Of a DNA stretch of 64,000 bases, positions 7,617 through 17,329 are shown piece by piece. Source of the stretch: Thioalkalivibrio thiocyanodenitrificans ARhD 1 (lineage in GTDB: Bacteria > Pseudomonadota > Gammaproteobacteria > Ectothiorhodospirales > Ectothiorhodospiraceae); contig NZ_KB900536.1 of NCBI RefSeq assembly GCF_000378965.1, positions 2,977,407 to 3,041,406 on the forward strand, read 5' to 3'. Under the pieces are notes generated by a model. The model was not told where the DNA came from and searched no databases. It worked only from the letters and a program-made list of their open reading frames with translations. Position numbers and translations under genes: made by a program. Position 1 is the first letter of the stretch. The number at the start of each line of letters is the position of its first letter.

Positions 7617-8675
7617 CTACGGCCCGTTGTCGCGCCGCGTGGGCGGCGGCTTCTGTCCGAACACCCGGGGCTGGGTGTAATGGTCGATGGTGGGAGCGGC
7701 CATGTTCATGAGCAGCACCGCGAAGGCGACGGCATCCGGGTAGTTGCCCCAGGTGCGGATCACGTACAGAAGCACGCCGATGCCCGCGCCATAGACCAGA
7801 CGCCCGCGGGGCGTGGTGCTGGCCGAGACCGGATCGGTGGCGATGAAGAAGGCGCCCAGGATCGCCGCGCCGCTGAACACGTGGAAGGCCGGTGATGCAA
7901 AGGTGTCCGGATCGACGATCCAGAACATGCCTGCCGTGACGGCGAGGGAACCCAGCATGGCCGCCGGAATCTGCCAGCTGATCACGCGCATGAACAGCAG
8001 CCACAATCCGCCCAGCAGGAACCAGTTGCCGATCCACTCCCAGCCGTGTCCCGAAAAGTCCCCGAACAGGGGGTGCTCCCGGATCTCGCTGATGGTGCGG
8101 TTCATGGACAGCTCGGTCTTCATGAGGTCCAGCGGTGTGGCGGTGGTGATGGCATCCCAGGAGACACCGGCGGGCAGTTGCCCGAGGAAGATGGCGGTCA
8201 GCACCTCGCCCGGGCTGAAGGCCGGCTCGGTGAGTGCCAGGGGGGGCAGCCACTGGATCATCTCCCTCGGGAACGAGAGCAGCACCACCACGTAGCCCAC
8301 CATGGCCGGGTTGAACGGGTTGTAACCCAGGCCGCCGTACAGGTGCTTGGCCACCACCATGGCGAAGCCGATACCCACCAGTGTCACCCACCAGGGCGTG
8401 AGCGGCGGCAGGGCCAGTGCGAACAGCCAGCCCGTGACCACCGCGCTGTAGTCACCCAGGGTCGGGATGACCGGCCGCTTGCGGGCGAGCAGCATCAGCG
8501 CCTCGAAACCCACGGCGAGCGCGACCGCCAGCGCCACGTTCACCAGCACGCCCCAGCCGAAATACCAGGTCATGGCCAGTGTGCCGGGGACAAGCGCGTA
8601 GAGCACGCGACGCATCATCCGGCCCACGCTGTGGGCCGGCGTCATGTGCGGCGAGCTGTGTGTGGGGAAGCGCAT
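7617..8675 (-). CDS. rnfD: Rnf complex subunit D (covalent FMN)
   Basis: 352 aa from the ATG at 8675; the frame is open to 8726 but that part is GTGGCAA repeat. It is an NqrB/RnfD family membrane protein with about nine helices, the YNPFNPAMVGY motif, and the flavinylation segment DPVSASTTPRGR, whose Thr carries FMN. It drives ion transport together with RnfA, E and G. Confidence 0.94.
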   Translation of the reverse strand: MRFPTHSSPHMTPAHSVGRMMRRVLYALVPGTLAMTWYFGWGVLVNVALAVALAVGFEALMLLARKRPVIPTLGDYSAVVTGWLFALALPPLTPWWVTLVGIGFAMVVAKHLYGGLGYNPFNPAMVGYVVVLLSFPREMIQWLPPLALTEPAFSPGEVLTAIFLGQLPAGVSWDAITTATPLDLMKTELSMNRTISEIREHPLFGDFSGHGWEWIGNWFLLGGLWLLFMRVISWQIPAAMLGSLAVTAGMFWIVDPDTFASPAFHVFSGAAILGAFFIATDPVSASTTPRGRLVYGAGIGVLLYVIRTWGNYPDAVAFAVLLMNMAAPTIDHYTQPRVFGQKPPPTRRDNGP

Positions 8676-8679
8676 TAAG

Positions 8680-8712
8680 GCAGTGGCAAGTGGCAAGTGG
8701 CAAGTGGCAAGG
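8680..8712. repeat. Tandem GTGGCAA heptamers
   Basis: Four adjacent AAGTGGC units lie in the short rnfC-rnfD spacer. Similar units occur at 17257-17283 and 62475-62507. Confidence 0.75.
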
Positions 8713-8739
8713 AAATGCAAGGACAACTCCGCTGCCTGA

Positions 8740-10344
8740 TCAGCCGGAGGGCTCCTTGTCCTCTTGCGTTTTGCCTGTGCTCATCTGCTCGGGTTCCTCT
8801 GCGGCCTTCCTGGCCTTGGCGCGTTCCAGGGCGGCCTGGATGGCGGCTTTCTTGGGGTCATCGCCGTCCTCGCCGTTCCTGGCGGCGAGAGCGGCCTTCT
8901 TGCGTGCCATACGCTCGGCCTTCTCTCGTTCCTCCTGTTCCAGGCGCTGCTGGCGGAACTCGTGGCGCTCACGGGCGATGTCCGCCTTGCGGCGTTCCCG
9001 CTCCTGGGCCCAGATCTCCGTCTTGGCGTAGCGGTAGTACTGTACCAGAGGAATGTTGCTGGGACAGACGTAGGCGCAGCAGCCGCACTCGATGCAGTCG
9101 AACAGGTTGTAGTCCTGTGTCTTGTCGAAGTCCTTGGCCCGGGCGTACCAGTAGAGCTGCTGCGGGAGCAGTTGCGCCGGACAGACCCGGGTGCATTCGC
9201 CGCAGCGGATGCAGGGCATGACCGGCCCGGGTGGCGCCACGTCCTCGTCGGTGGCTGCCAGGATGCAGTTGGTGGCCTTGACCACCGGGACCTCGTCGCT
9301 GGGCATGGCGAATCCCATCATGGGACCGCCCATGATCAGGCGGGCCACCTGCGCCGAGTAGCCGCCTGCGGCGGCGATCAGATCCGAGAACGGCGTGCCG
9401 ATGAGCACTTCCAGGTTGCGCGGATGGTTTACGCCGCGGCCGGCCACCGTGACGATGCGCGAGATCAGTGGCTCGCCCAGGGCAACAGCCCGGTAGATCG
9501 CGGCCGCGGTACCGACGTTCTGGCATACCATGCCGATGTCCGCAGGCAGTCCCTGGCTGGGCACTTCGCGTCCGGTGAGCACCTGGATCAACTGCCTTTC
9601 GCCCCCGGCAGGGTACTGACTCGGGATGGGCACGATGCGGATGCCGTCCGCCTCCTCACCGCCCAGCGCCTGACGCATGGCCCCGATGGCGGCGGTCATG
9701 TGATCCTCGATGCCGATCAGGCAGCGGCGCGGCTGAACCGCCTGCATGAGGATGCGCACGCCCTCGATCACCTCGCGTGCACGGGTCCGCATGAGCATGT
9801 CGTCGCAGGTGATAAAGGGCTCGCACTCGGATCCGTTGATGACCAGGCAGTCGAGCGCCTGTCCCGGGCGCGGCGTGATCTTCACCGCGGCGGGGAATGC
9901 CGCCCCGCCCAGACCCACGATGCCCGCCTCGCGGATGCAGTTGCGCAGGTCGGATGGATCCGCGTTGAGGTAATCCTCGACGGGCGGGAGGCGGCTGTCG
10001 CCCCAGTGGTCGCGGCCATCGGTCTCGATCACCACGCAGGGTGCGGAGAGTCCGGACGGGTGAGGCACCGGGTGGTCCGCCACTTCCGCGACGTAACCGG
10101 ACGTGGGGGCGTGCACGGCCGCGCCCACGTAGGTGTCGCAGCGGCCGATCACCTGTCCCTTCTCGACCGCGTCGCCCGCCTTCACGCAGGCCTCGGCGGC
10201 CTCGCCGATATGCTGGCGCAGCGGCACCACCAGGCGCGCCGGCACGGGCATGGTCAGCACGGGATCGCGGGTACTGGCCTCCTTGTCGGGAGGCAGTTTC
10301 AGACCGCCGTGGAAATGCCGCAGCTTGGGGATGAGTTCGGACAT
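8740..10344 (-). CDS. rnfC: Rnf complex subunit C (NADH/FMN and two [4Fe-4S])
   Basis: 534 aa. The N-terminal lipoyl/SLBB-like domain begins FHGGLKLPPDK; the central Complex1_51K-like domain has GLGGAAFPAAVKI (NAD/FMN site). Two ferredoxin motifs follow: CIRCGECTRVCP and CIECGCCAYVCPSNIP. The last ~90 residues are a charged Lys/Arg/Glu helix (coiled coil), shorter than the long repetitive tail of E. coli RnfC. It is the peripheral subunit thought to exchange electrons with NAD(H). Confidence 0.95.
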   Translation of the reverse strand: MSELIPKLRHFHGGLKLPPDKEASTRDPVLTMPVPARLVVPLRQHIGEAAEACVKAGDAVEKGQVIGRCDTYVGAAVHAPTSGYVAEVADHPVPHPSGLSAPCVVIETDGRDHWGDSRLPPVEDYLNADPSDLRNCIREAGIVGLGGAAFPAAVKITPRPGQALDCLVINGSECEPFITCDDMLMRTRAREVIEGVRILMQAVQPRRCLIGIEDHMTAAIGAMRQALGGEEADGIRIVPIPSQYPAGGERQLIQVLTGREVPSQGLPADIGMVCQNVGTAAAIYRAVALGEPLISRIVTVAGRGVNHPRNLEVLIGTPFSDLIAAAGGYSAQVARLIMGGPMMGFAMPSDEVPVVKATNCILAATDEDVAPPGPVMPCIRCGECTRVCPAQLLPQQLYWYARAKDFDKTQDYNLFDCIECGCCAYVCPSNIPLVQYYRYAKTEIWAQERERRKADIARERHEFRQQRLEQEEREKAERMARKKAALAARNGEDGDDPKKAAIQAALERAKARKAAEEPEQMSTGKTQEDKEPSG

Positions 10345-10446
10345 GATCGTGAAACATTCTAACCCGGATCTCCGGCTCGCCGGGGGCTTACCCGCATATT
10401 GCCCCGGGCCGGCCTGTCGCGGGTCCCGGTGCCGGGCGTTTCCCGC

Positions 10447-11007
10447 TCAGGAATCGGCCAGGTCGCGGTCCCTGAGGTGCTTCCCGGCCGCTGGGAACGG
10501 CCACTTCCATGTGTCGATGTCTTCCGGGATGGGCACCATGTGGATGCAGTCCACCGGACAGGGTTCGACGCACAGTTCGCAGCCGGTGCATTCGCTTTCG
10601 ATCACCGTGTGCATCTGCTTGGCGGCGCCCAGGATCGCATCCACCGGGCAGGCCTGTATGCACAGGGTGCAGCCGATGCACACCTGCTCGTCGATGACCG
10701 CCAGGCTCGGGGCCTTGATTTCGCCCTCCACGGGTTTGGGATCGCGGCCGAGCAGGTCGGCCAGTGCCAGCACCGTGGCTTCGCCGCCGGGGGGACAGCG
10801 ATTGATGTCCGCCTCGCCGGCCGCGATGGCCTCGGCGTAGGGGCGGCAGCCGGCAAAGCTGCACTGGCCGCACTGGGTCTGGGGCAGCAGCGCGTCGATC
10901 TGGTCCACCACCGGGTCGCTCTCCACCCGGAACCGTACCGCGGAGTAGCCCAGCAGCAGGCCGAACACGGCGGCCAGGGCACTGATGGCGAGGATGGCGG
11001 CCAGCAC
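10447..11007 (-). CDS. rnfB: Rnf complex subunit B (ferredoxin-like)
   Basis: 186 aa with a GTG start. An N-terminal membrane helix ([19 protein letters not shown]) precedes the four-Fe-S-cluster motif C-G-Q-C-x4-C..C ([17 protein letters not shown]), then two 4Fe-4S sets [16 protein letters not shown] and [16 protein letters not shown]. It accepts electrons from, or donates them to, soluble ferredoxin. The gene starts 3 bases after rnfA. Confidence 0.96.
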   Translation of the reverse strand: MLAAILAISALAAVFGLLLGYSAVRFRVESDPVVDQIDALLPQTQCGQCSFAGCRPYAEAIAAGEADINRCPPGGEATVLALADLLGRDPKPVEGEIKAPSLAVIDEQVCIGCTLCIQACPVDAILGAAKQMHTVIESECTGCELCVEPCPVDCIHMVPIPEDIDTWKWPFPAAGKHLRDRDLADS

Positions 11008-11010
11008 GGG

Positions 11011-11592
11011 CTATCTCACCAGACCGACGAAACCCATGAAGCCGAGCGACATGAGCCCGGCGGTAATGAGTGCGATGGCATTGCCGCGAAATGGCAGGGG
11101 TACGTCGGCTACGGCCACGCGTTCGCGCATCGAGGCGAACAGGATCAGCACCAGGGAGAAGCCCGTTGCCGCGCCCAGGCCGTAGAGGGCGGACTCGATG
11201 AAGCCGTGGGCCTCCTGCACGTTGAGCAGGGCCACGCCCAGCACGGCGCAGTTGGTGGTGATCAGCGGCAGAAAGATGCCCAGCACGTTGTACAGCAGCG
11301 GGCTGGTCTTGTGCACCACCATCTCGGTGAACTGCACCACCGCTGCGATCACCAGAATGAATGCGATGGTGCGCAGGTACTCCAGCCCCAGGGGTGCGAG
11401 CATGTACTCGTTGACCAGATAACTGCACACCGAGGAGAGCGTGAGCACGAAGGTGGTGGCGAGCCCCATGCCAGTAGCGGTCTCCACCTTGCGCGACACC
11501 CCCATGAACGGACACAGCCCCAGGAACTTCACCAGGACGAAGTTGTTCACCAGCACGGTGCCGATCAGGATGAGGGCGTATTCGGTCATCAT
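11011..11592 (-). CDS. rnfA: Rnf complex subunit A
   Basis: 193 aa. It is an NqrE/RnfA membrane protein of six helices with the paired cysteine motifs [15 protein letters not shown] and [14 protein letters not shown], which mirror those of RnfE. It is the first gene of rnfABCDGE-nth. Two tandem ATGs (11592, 11589) are possible starts. The upstream spacer holds the repeat at 11660-11764. Confidence 0.96.
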   Translation of the reverse strand: MMTEYALILIGTVLVNNFVLVKFLGLCPFMGVSRKVETATGMGLATTFVLTLSSVCSYLVNEYMLAPLGLEYLRTIAFILVIAAVVQFTEMVVHKTSPLLYNVLGIFLPLITTNCAVLGVALLNVQEAHGFIESALYGLGAATGFSLVLILFASMRERVAVADVPLPFRGNAIALITAGLMSLGFMGFVGLVR

Positions 11593-11659
11593 TCGTCAGT
11601 ATCCGGCAGCCTCCGACAGTGCTGCAACCGGGGCGCGACTATGGGAATTCGCTTGAACT

Positions 11660-11764
11660 GCGACGCAAAGACGCAAAGACGCAGAGGAGCGCAAAGGTTT
11701 TTTGGTTTTCAATCTCAGGAATTTCTCTTTGCGAACCTTTGCGTCTTCGCGGCTTTGCGTCGCG
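11660..11764. repeat. 105-bp palindromic CGACGCAAAGACGC element, copy 1
   Basis: The left arm (11660-11699) carries CGACGCAAAGACGCAAAGAC and the right arm (11727-11764) carries the complementary TTTGCGTCTTCGCGGCTTTG. The loop is AT-rich. It fills the mtnC-rnfA spacer and could act as a transcript-end hairpin. Copy 2 is at 12489-12599, in the same orientation. Confidence 0.8.
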
Positions 11765-11784
11765 CTTTCATGATCTCGGTCAAT

Positions 11785-12459
11785 TTAGAGCCCGATCTCA
11801 TGGAAGTCCCGCGCCACCGGGTGGGGGCCGAAGTCCTCGCCGCCGGCGGCGCGGTCCAGGGCGGTGGTCCGCATGCCGGCCTCGGCGGCCGCGTCCAGTT
11901 CCGCGCGCAGGTCGGAGAGGAACAGGATCTCGCGGGGCTCCACGCCCAGTTCGCCGGCGATGGTCTTGTAGGAGGCGGTATCCCGTTTGCCCCCGACGCG
12001 GGTGTCGAAGTAGGCATCGAACAACGGGTTGAGATCCCCGAAGGCCGTGTGGCCGAACAGCAGTTTCTGGGCATGCACCGAGCCGGAGGAGTAGACGGCC
12101 AGCCGGATGTCCTCCTCGTGCCAGCGGCGCAGCCGCTCCACGGCATCCTCGTACACATGGCCCTGGAAATCCCCCCGCGTATAGCCCTCCTCCCAGATGA
12201 GTCCCTGGAGCGCCTTCAGCGGTGTGATCTTCTGATCGTGGTCGATCCAGGCGAGCATGCGTTCGATGAGCGCCTCGTCATCCAGATCGCCGCCCGCGTA
12301 GGCGCCTGCGTCGGCCAGCAGGCGCCTGACCTCCGTGTCGTCGCCATGAGCGCGCACGAACTCCGGCAGATGCGCCCGCGCATACGGAAACAGCACGTCC
12401 TTCACAAAGGACAGGCTGGAGGTGGTGCCTTCGATGTCAGTGAGAATGATTCTGGTCAT
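11785..12459 (-). CDS. mtnC: Enolase-phosphatase E1 (methionine salvage)
   Basis: 224 aa from the ATG at 12459. It is a HAD-superfamily enzyme with DIEGTTSSLSFV (motif I, first Asp nucleophile), YSSGSVHAQKLLFG (motif II Ser), the Lys of GGKRDTASY, and FLSDLRAELDAA (motif III/IV). It enolises and dephosphorylates 2,3-diketo-5-methylthiopentyl-1-phosphate to the acireductone used by MtnD. It is bracketed by two copies of a palindromic repeat, so it is probably not tightly co-transcribed with mtnBD. Confidence 0.95.
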   Translation of the reverse strand: MTRIILTDIEGTTSSLSFVKDVLFPYARAHLPEFVRAHGDDTEVRRLLADAGAYAGGDLDDEALIERMLAWIDHDQKITPLKALQGLIWEEGYTRGDFQGHVYEDAVERLRRWHEEDIRLAVYSSGSVHAQKLLFGHTAFGDLNPLFDAYFDTRVGGKRDTASYKTIAGELGVEPREILFLSDLRAELDAAAEAGMRTTALDRAAGGEDFGPHPVARDFHEIGL

Positions 12460-12488
12460 GTGCTGGCCTTCGGGTTCGAAGAAATCAA

Positions 12489-12599
12489 CCGCGACGCAAA
12501 GACGCGAAGACGCAGAGATTCGCAAAGAAGATCCTTTCTGGGTTCAAAGATGAGAATTTTTGCGCCCCTTTGTGTCTTCGCGGCTTTGCGTCGCGGTTG
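12489..12599. repeat. CGACGCAAAGACGC palindromic element, copy 2
   Basis: The arms 12489-12527 and 12559-12599 are complementary and related to those of copy 1 (11660-11764), but the loops differ. It sits between mtnD and mtnC. Confidence 0.8.
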
Positions 12600-12604
12600 C
12601 GCCT

Positions 12605-13147
12605 TCACTCGCCGAAGCGCGGAAAGCGGCTGGCGATGTCGCTGCCGGTGAAGTTGGCCACCCAGCCTTCCGGGTTTGAGAACAGGCGGATGGCGGTAAA
12701 GCGCGGTTCCGGCCCCATGTCGAACCAGTGGGTGGTGTTGTCGGGCACGCTGATGAGATCGCCCTTCCCGCACAGGACGCCGTAGACCTGCCGGCTCTTG
12801 TGGATGTAGAACAGGCCCTGGCCGTCCACGAAGAACCGAACCTCGTCCTCGCTGTGGGTGTGCTCGTCCAGAAATTTGGCCCGCAGGGCCTCGCGCTGGG
12901 GATGATCCGGCGTCAGGCTGACCACGTCCGCGGATCGGAACCCGTTCTCGCGCATCAGCCGGTCCACGTCATCCCGGTAGGCGTCCAGGATCTCCTCCTG
13001 GGAGGCGCCGGGCGCGAGGGGCCTGCCTGCGTCCCAGCGCTCGAAGCGGATGCCGATGGCATTCAGTTCACGGCGGATGTCGTCGAACCCGGTGAAACGC
13101 CGGGGGCTGCCCGGATCGTTCTCCGGGTAGATGCTGAGCTCGCTCAT
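12605..13147 (-). CDS. mtnD: Acireductone dioxygenase
   Basis: 180 aa. It is a cupin with the ARD metal set: His, His and Glu in DEHTHSEDEVRFF and the last His in TTHWFDMGPEP. It cleaves acireductone with O2 to formate plus 4-methylthio-2-oxobutanoate (Fe form) in methionine salvage. The ATG at 13147 overlaps the mtnB end by 4 bases (ATGA), indicating translational coupling. Confidence 0.95.
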   Translation of the reverse strand: MSELSIYPENDPGSPRRFTGFDDIRRELNAIGIRFERWDAGRPLAPGASQEEILDAYRDDVDRLMRENGFRSADVVSLTPDHPQREALRAKFLDEHTHSEDEVRFFVDGQGLFYIHKSRQVYGVLCGKGDLISVPDNTTHWFDMGPEPRFTAIRLFSNPEGWVANFTGSDIASRFPRFGE

Positions 13148-13770
13148 GTGCGCAACCTCCTCGTGAGCACTTCGCATTCGAACAGGAACTCGAACGCCTC
13201 CATGTGCCGGCGTGCGGTCTGCACATCGGTGCCCCAGGTGTAGAGACCGTGGCCTTCGATCAGATAGCCGGCGGTGTCGGGCTCGCGGTTCAGCAGATCG
13301 TCCACCCGGGCGGCCAGCCGGCGGATGTCCTGATCGTTGGCGAACACGGGCACATTGAGGGCCGCCTCGTGGGTGTCGAAGCCCGGCAGGGCCTTGAGCA
13401 CCTCATAGTCTTCCAGCGCGAGACCGTCCGGCGAGAGCCGCGAGAGCACCGTGGCGTTCACCGAATGGGTATGCAGCACGGCACCGGTCCGCGGTGACCG
13501 CCGGTACATGATGGTGTGCAGAAAGGCCTCCGCCGACGGCTGCTCGCCCTCGGAGACGACATTGCCCTCCAGATCCATCACCATCAGATCGTCCCCGGTG
13601 AGTTCGCCCTTGTGGCGGCCCGATACCGTGATGGCCATGTGGTGGTCGTCCAGACGGGCGGAAAGATTGCCCGCCGTGGCCGGCACCCAGCCTCGCTCGA
13701 AGAAGAAGCGCCCCACGGAAACCAGCTCCGCCGCACGCGCCCTGAATATGGGATTCAGTTCATTCATCAT
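13144..13770 (-). CDS. mtnB: Methylthioribulose-1-phosphate dehydratase
   Basis: 208 aa. It is a class II aldolase/adducin fold enzyme with zinc ligands in VLHTHSVNATVLSRL and IEGHGLYTWG, and the family N-terminus PATAGNLSARL. It dehydrates methylthioribulose-1-phosphate ahead of MtnC and MtnD. Two tandem ATGs (13770, 13767) are possible starts; there is no strong Shine-Dalgarno, and the upstream sequence is a palindromic repeat. mtnA and mtnP (or mtnN/K) are not in this window. Confidence 0.94.
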   Translation of the reverse strand: MMNELNPIFRARAAELVSVGRFFFERGWVPATAGNLSARLDDHHMAITVSGRHKGELTGDDLMVMDLEGNVVSEGEQPSAEAFLHTIMYRRSPRTGAVLHTHSVNATVLSRLSPDGLALEDYEVLKALPGFDTHEAALNVPVFANDQDIRRLAARVDDLLNREPDTAGYLIEGHGLYTWGTDVQTARRHMEAFEFLFECEVLTRRLRT

Positions 13771-13780
13771 AAAGGCTGTT

Positions 13781-13838
13781 CGTTGTCAGTGGTCCGTTGT
13801 CCTTTACAACTGACAACTGACAACGGACCACTGACCAA
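13781..13838. repeat. GTTGTCAGTGGTCC palindrome
   Basis: Perfect complementary arms (GTCAGTGGTCCGTTGTC near 13785-13801 and its complement at 13819-13835) include a repeated ACAACTGAC word in the loop. It fills the spacer between metG and mtnB and would form a hairpin after metG, or in the leader of mtnB. Confidence 0.85.
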
Positions 13839-13839
13839 C

Positions 13840-15894
13840 TCACTTGACCCTCATGCCCGGGCGGGCGCCATCGTCCGGGCTGAGGATGAACAATTCCTTC
13901 CCACCCGGCCCGGCGGCCAGGACCATGCCCTCCGAGACGCCGAACTTCATCTTCCGCGGGGCCAGATTGGCGACCATCACCGTGAGCTTGCCCTCGAGCA
14001 CCGCCGGGTCGTAGGCGGACCGGATGCCGGCGAACACCCGGCGGGTCTCGCCGCCGAGATCCAGGGTCAGGCGCAGCAGCCTGTCGGCGCCTTCCACGTG
14101 CTCGGCGCGAATGATACGGGCGATGCGCAGATCGACCCGGGCGAAATCCTCGATGCCGATCTCACCGGCGATGGGGCCGCCTTCCAGTGCCTGTGTCGAT
14201 TCCGTGGCTTCCCCGCCGGCCGTGGCCAGATCCTCCCGGGAGGCGATCTGCAGTTGCTCCACTGCCGCGGGATCCACGCGGGTCATCAGCGGCTGGAAGG
14301 CGTTGATCCGATGTCCGGTGAGGGGTTCCGCGATGTGATCCCAGGCAAGCGGCGGCACGTTGAGGAAGGCTTCGGCCTTCTCCGCCATGCGCGGCAGCAC
14401 GGGCTTGAGACAGGCCATCAGCACCCGGAAGAGATTGAGCCCCTGGCTGCATACCGCCTGCACCCGGTCGCCGGCCCCTTCCTGTTTGGCCAGCACCCAG
14501 GGCTTGTGTTCGTCGATGTACTGGTTGGCCGCGTCGGCGAGCGCCATGATCTCGCGCATGGCCTGGCCGAACTCCCGGCCCTCGTAGAGTTTCGCGATCT
14601 CCTCGCGGCTGCGGGCGAACCGGTCATGGAGGTCCGGATCGGGCAGGCTGTCCGCCAGGCGCCCGTTGAAATGCTTGTGGATGAACCCCGCGCAGCGCGA
14701 GGCGATGTTGACCACCTTGCCCACCAGGTCGCTGTTCACGCGGGCGATGAAGTCCTCGAGGTTGAGGTCGATGTCGTCCACGCCGGGGCCGAGCTTGGCG
14801 GCGAAGTAGTAGCGCAGGTATTCCGGATCCAGGTGGTCCAGGTAGGTACGCGCCTTGATGAAGGTGCCCCGGGACTTGGACATCTTCTGGCCGTTGACGG
14901 TGAGAAAACCGTGGCAATGCACCGCCGTGGGGGCGCGAAAGCCCGCGCCCGTGAGCATGGCGGGCCAGAACAGAGTGTGGAAATAGGCGATATCCTTGCC
15001 GATGAAGTGATGCAGTTCGGCGCGGCTGTCCGGCGACCACCAGGCGTCGAAATCCAGGCCGTGCGACTCGCAATAGCGCTTGAAGCTCGCCATGTAGCCG
15101 ATGGGCGCGTCCAGCCATACGTAGAAGTATTTGCCCGGGGCGTCGGGGATCTCGAAGCCCCAGTAGGGGGCGTCCCGGGAGATGTCCCAGTCGGACAGCC
15201 CCGCCTGGAACCACTCATTGAGCTTGTTGCGGATCTCCGGTTGCAGGCTGCCGGAGGCCGTCCAGGTGCGCAGAAACTTCGCGAAGTCGGCGAGCTGGAA
15301 GAAATAGTGTTCCGATTCCTTCTCCACCGGCGTGGCGCCCGACAGGGCGGAGACGGGATTCTTCAGGTCCGTGGGGGTATAGGTGGCGCCGCAGGCCTCG
15401 CAGGAATCTCCGTACTGGTCCGGCGCGCCGCACCTGGGACACTCGCCCTTGATGAACCGGTCGGGCAGGAACATGCCCGCCTCGGGGTCATAGGCCTGGC
15501 GGATGGTGCGCCGGGCGATGTGACCCTTGTCCCGCAGCCGGGTATAGATCAGTTCGGCGAAGTGGCGGTTCTCCGGCGAGTGCGTGCTGTGGTACTGGTC
15601 GAAGGCCACGCGGAAATCGGCAAAGTCGGCCCGGTGCTCGTGACCGATGCGCTCGATGAGGGCCTCGGGCTCGATCCCCTCGGCGCGCGCCTTGAGCATG
15701 ATGGGCGTGCCGTGGGCATCATCGGCGCACACATAGATGCATTCATGGCCGCGCATGCGCTGGAAACGCACCCAGATGTCGGTCTGGATGTACTCCACCA
15801 GGTGGCCCAGGTGAATGGGACCGTTGGCGTAGGGCAGGGCGCTGGTCACCAGGATCTGCCGCCCGGCTGCGTTGTGATCGGGGCTTGGGCTCAT
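13840..15894 (-). CDS. metG: Methionyl-tRNA synthetase
   Basis: 684 aa, full length. Class I motifs are HLGH (in [11 protein letters not shown]) and KMSKS (in [12 protein letters not shown]). The zinc knuckle is [18 protein letters not shown]. The C-terminal ~110 residues form the tRNA-binding OB fold ([17 protein letters not shown]..), giving a dimeric MetRS1-type enzyme like that of E. coli. It is divergent from apbC across a 263-bp spacer that shows no other gene. Confidence 0.98.
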   Translation of the reverse strand: MSPSPDHNAAGRQILVTSALPYANGPIHLGHLVEYIQTDIWVRFQRMRGHECIYVCADDAHGTPIMLKARAEGIEPEALIERIGHEHRADFADFRVAFDQYHSTHSPENRHFAELIYTRLRDKGHIARRTIRQAYDPEAGMFLPDRFIKGECPRCGAPDQYGDSCEACGATYTPTDLKNPVSALSGATPVEKESEHYFFQLADFAKFLRTWTASGSLQPEIRNKLNEWFQAGLSDWDISRDAPYWGFEIPDAPGKYFYVWLDAPIGYMASFKRYCESHGLDFDAWWSPDSRAELHHFIGKDIAYFHTLFWPAMLTGAGFRAPTAVHCHGFLTVNGQKMSKSRGTFIKARTYLDHLDPEYLRYYFAAKLGPGVDDIDLNLEDFIARVNSDLVGKVVNIASRCAGFIHKHFNGRLADSLPDPDLHDRFARSREEIAKLYEGREFGQAMREIMALADAANQYIDEHKPWVLAKQEGAGDRVQAVCSQGLNLFRVLMACLKPVLPRMAEKAEAFLNVPPLAWDHIAEPLTGHRINAFQPLMTRVDPAAVEQLQIASREDLATAGGEATESTQALEGGPIAGEIGIEDFARVDLRIARIIRAEHVEGADRLLRLTLDLGGETRRVFAGIRSAYDPAVLEGKLTVMVANLAPRKMKFGVSEGMVLAAGPGGKELFILSPDDGARPGMRVK

Positions 15895-16157
15895 GAGGTA
15901 TACGGAATTGGCGGGAAAAGTGAGCTAAGTTAGCAGGTTGCCGGCCCGATGGCCACCGGCCGGGCCGGCGGCATGCCCCCGGCGGTGGCGCGGCTCATGG
16001 CGCTCGCGGCCGCCGGTCCCGGCGGCTACCCCACAATGGGTGGTTTTTTTGCGGGCCGCGCGATGGTGTAGAATCCCGACTCCTGTCCCCGCCCTTTCGA
16101 TGTCCGTGCGGGGCCCGTGTGAATCAGAATTCGATACTGACCCCAAGGAGTTCAGTC

Positions 16158-17249
16158 ATGTCAGAGGTATCCCGGCTACAGGTTGAGACCGCACTCAAGG
16201 AGATCCAGGACCCGTATGTGGAGAAGGACCTTGTCAGCGCGGGCGAGGTGGGGGATATCCGCATCGACGGAGACCGTGTCGAGGTGGACGTGAAGTTGGG
16301 CTACCCGGCCGTCGGCACCCACGAGGCCCTGGCGGAACAGGTGCGCGCGAAGGTGGGCGCCATCCAGGGTGTCTCGGGCGTCGAGGTCAAGGTGGAGACC
16401 CGCATCACCGCCCATGCCGTGCAAAAGAACCTCAAGCCCATGGAGGGCATCAAGAACATCATCGCCGTGGCCTCCGGCAAGGGCGGAGTGGGCAAGTCCA
16501 CCACCGCTGTGAACCTGGCCCTGGCGCTGGCCGCCGAGGGCGCCAGCGTGGGCATCCTGGACGCCGATATCTACGGCCCCAGTCTGCCCCGCATGCTGGG
16601 TATCCAGGGCCGCCCCGAGTCCCAGGACGGGCAGCACATGGAGCCCCTGGAGAACCACGGCCTGCAGGCCATGTCCATCGGCTTCCTCATCGAGGAGGAC
16701 ACCCCGATGATCTGGCGCGGTCCCATGGTCACCCAGGCCCTGGAGCAGCTGCTGCGCGAGACCCGTTGGTCGGGGCTCGACTACCTGGTGGTGGATCTCC
16801 CCCCGGGCACCGGCGACGTGCAGCTGACCCTGGCCCAGAAGATCCCGGTGAGCGGCGCGGTGATTGTCACCACCCCCCAGGACATCGCCCTGCTGGATGC
16901 CCGCAAGGGTCTGAAGATGTTCGAGAAGGTGGAGGTGCCGGTGCTGGGCATCGTGGAGAACATGAGCATCCATATCTGCTCCAAGTGCGGTCACGAGGAG
17001 CACATCTTCGGCGAGGGCGGCGGGGAGCGCATGGCCAAAGACTTCGGCGTGGAGATGCTGGGCGCTCTGCCGCTGGACATCCACATCCGCGAGCAGGCCG
17101 ACGGCGGCACGCCCACGGTGATTGCCGACCCGGATGGTCGCGTGGCGGAGATCTACCGGGAGATCGCCCGACGGGCGGCGGCGCGGCTGGCCGTGCAGTC
17201 CCGCGACTACAGCGCCAAGTTCCCGAGCATCGTGATTCAGAACACTTAA
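16158..17249 (+). CDS. apbC: Fe-S cluster carrier ATPase (Mrp/ApbC)
   Basis: 363 aa from the ATG at 16158, with AAGGAG 8 bases upstream; an in-frame ATG at 16119 is less likely. It has an N-terminal MIP18/DUF59-like domain (residues 1-90), deviant Walker A SGKGGVGKSTTAVNLA, DADIYGPS, VDLPPGTGDVQLTL, and the CxxC (ICSKCGHEEHIFG) that binds a bridging 4Fe-4S cluster. It delivers Fe-S clusters to apoproteins; the Rnf and Nth proteins nearby are possible clients in the general sense only. Divergent metG and downstream dcd is a frequent gammaproteobacterial arrangement. Confidence 0.96.
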   Translation: MSEVSRLQVETALKEIQDPYVEKDLVSAGEVGDIRIDGDRVEVDVKLGYPAVGTHEALAEQVRAKVGAIQGVSGVEVKVETRITAHAVQKNLKPMEGIKNIIAVASGKGGVGKSTTAVNLALALAAEGASVGILDADIYGPSLPRMLGIQGRPESQDGQHMEPLENHGLQAMSIGFLIEEDTPMIWRGPMVTQALEQLLRETRWSGLDYLVVDLPPGTGDVQLTLAQKIPVSGAVIVTTPQDIALLDARKGLKMFEKVEVPVLGIVENMSIHICSKCGHEEHIFGEGGGERMAKDFGVEMLGALPLDIHIREQADGGTPTVIADPDGRVAEIYREIARRAAARLAVQSRDYSAKFPSIVIQNT

Positions 17250-17256
17250 ATTCAGT

Positions 17257-17283
17257 GGCAAGTCTCAAGTGGCAAGTGGCAAG
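17257..17283. repeat. GTGGCAA words between apbC and dcd
   Basis: AGTGGCAAGTCTCAAGTGGC and further AAGTGGC units. The same words, with the same CAAGTCTCAAG variant, lie at 62475-62507. Confidence 0.7.
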
Positions 17284-17329
17284 GTAAGGGACCCATGCCG
17301 CTTGTGGCTTGCCCTTGGGGCTGGCATTC

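Noticed and set aside
15895-16157. Possible small gene or RNA in the metG/apbC spacer
   Set aside because: Only GC-rich palindromic words and no coding or tRNA-like structure; treated as divergent promoter space.
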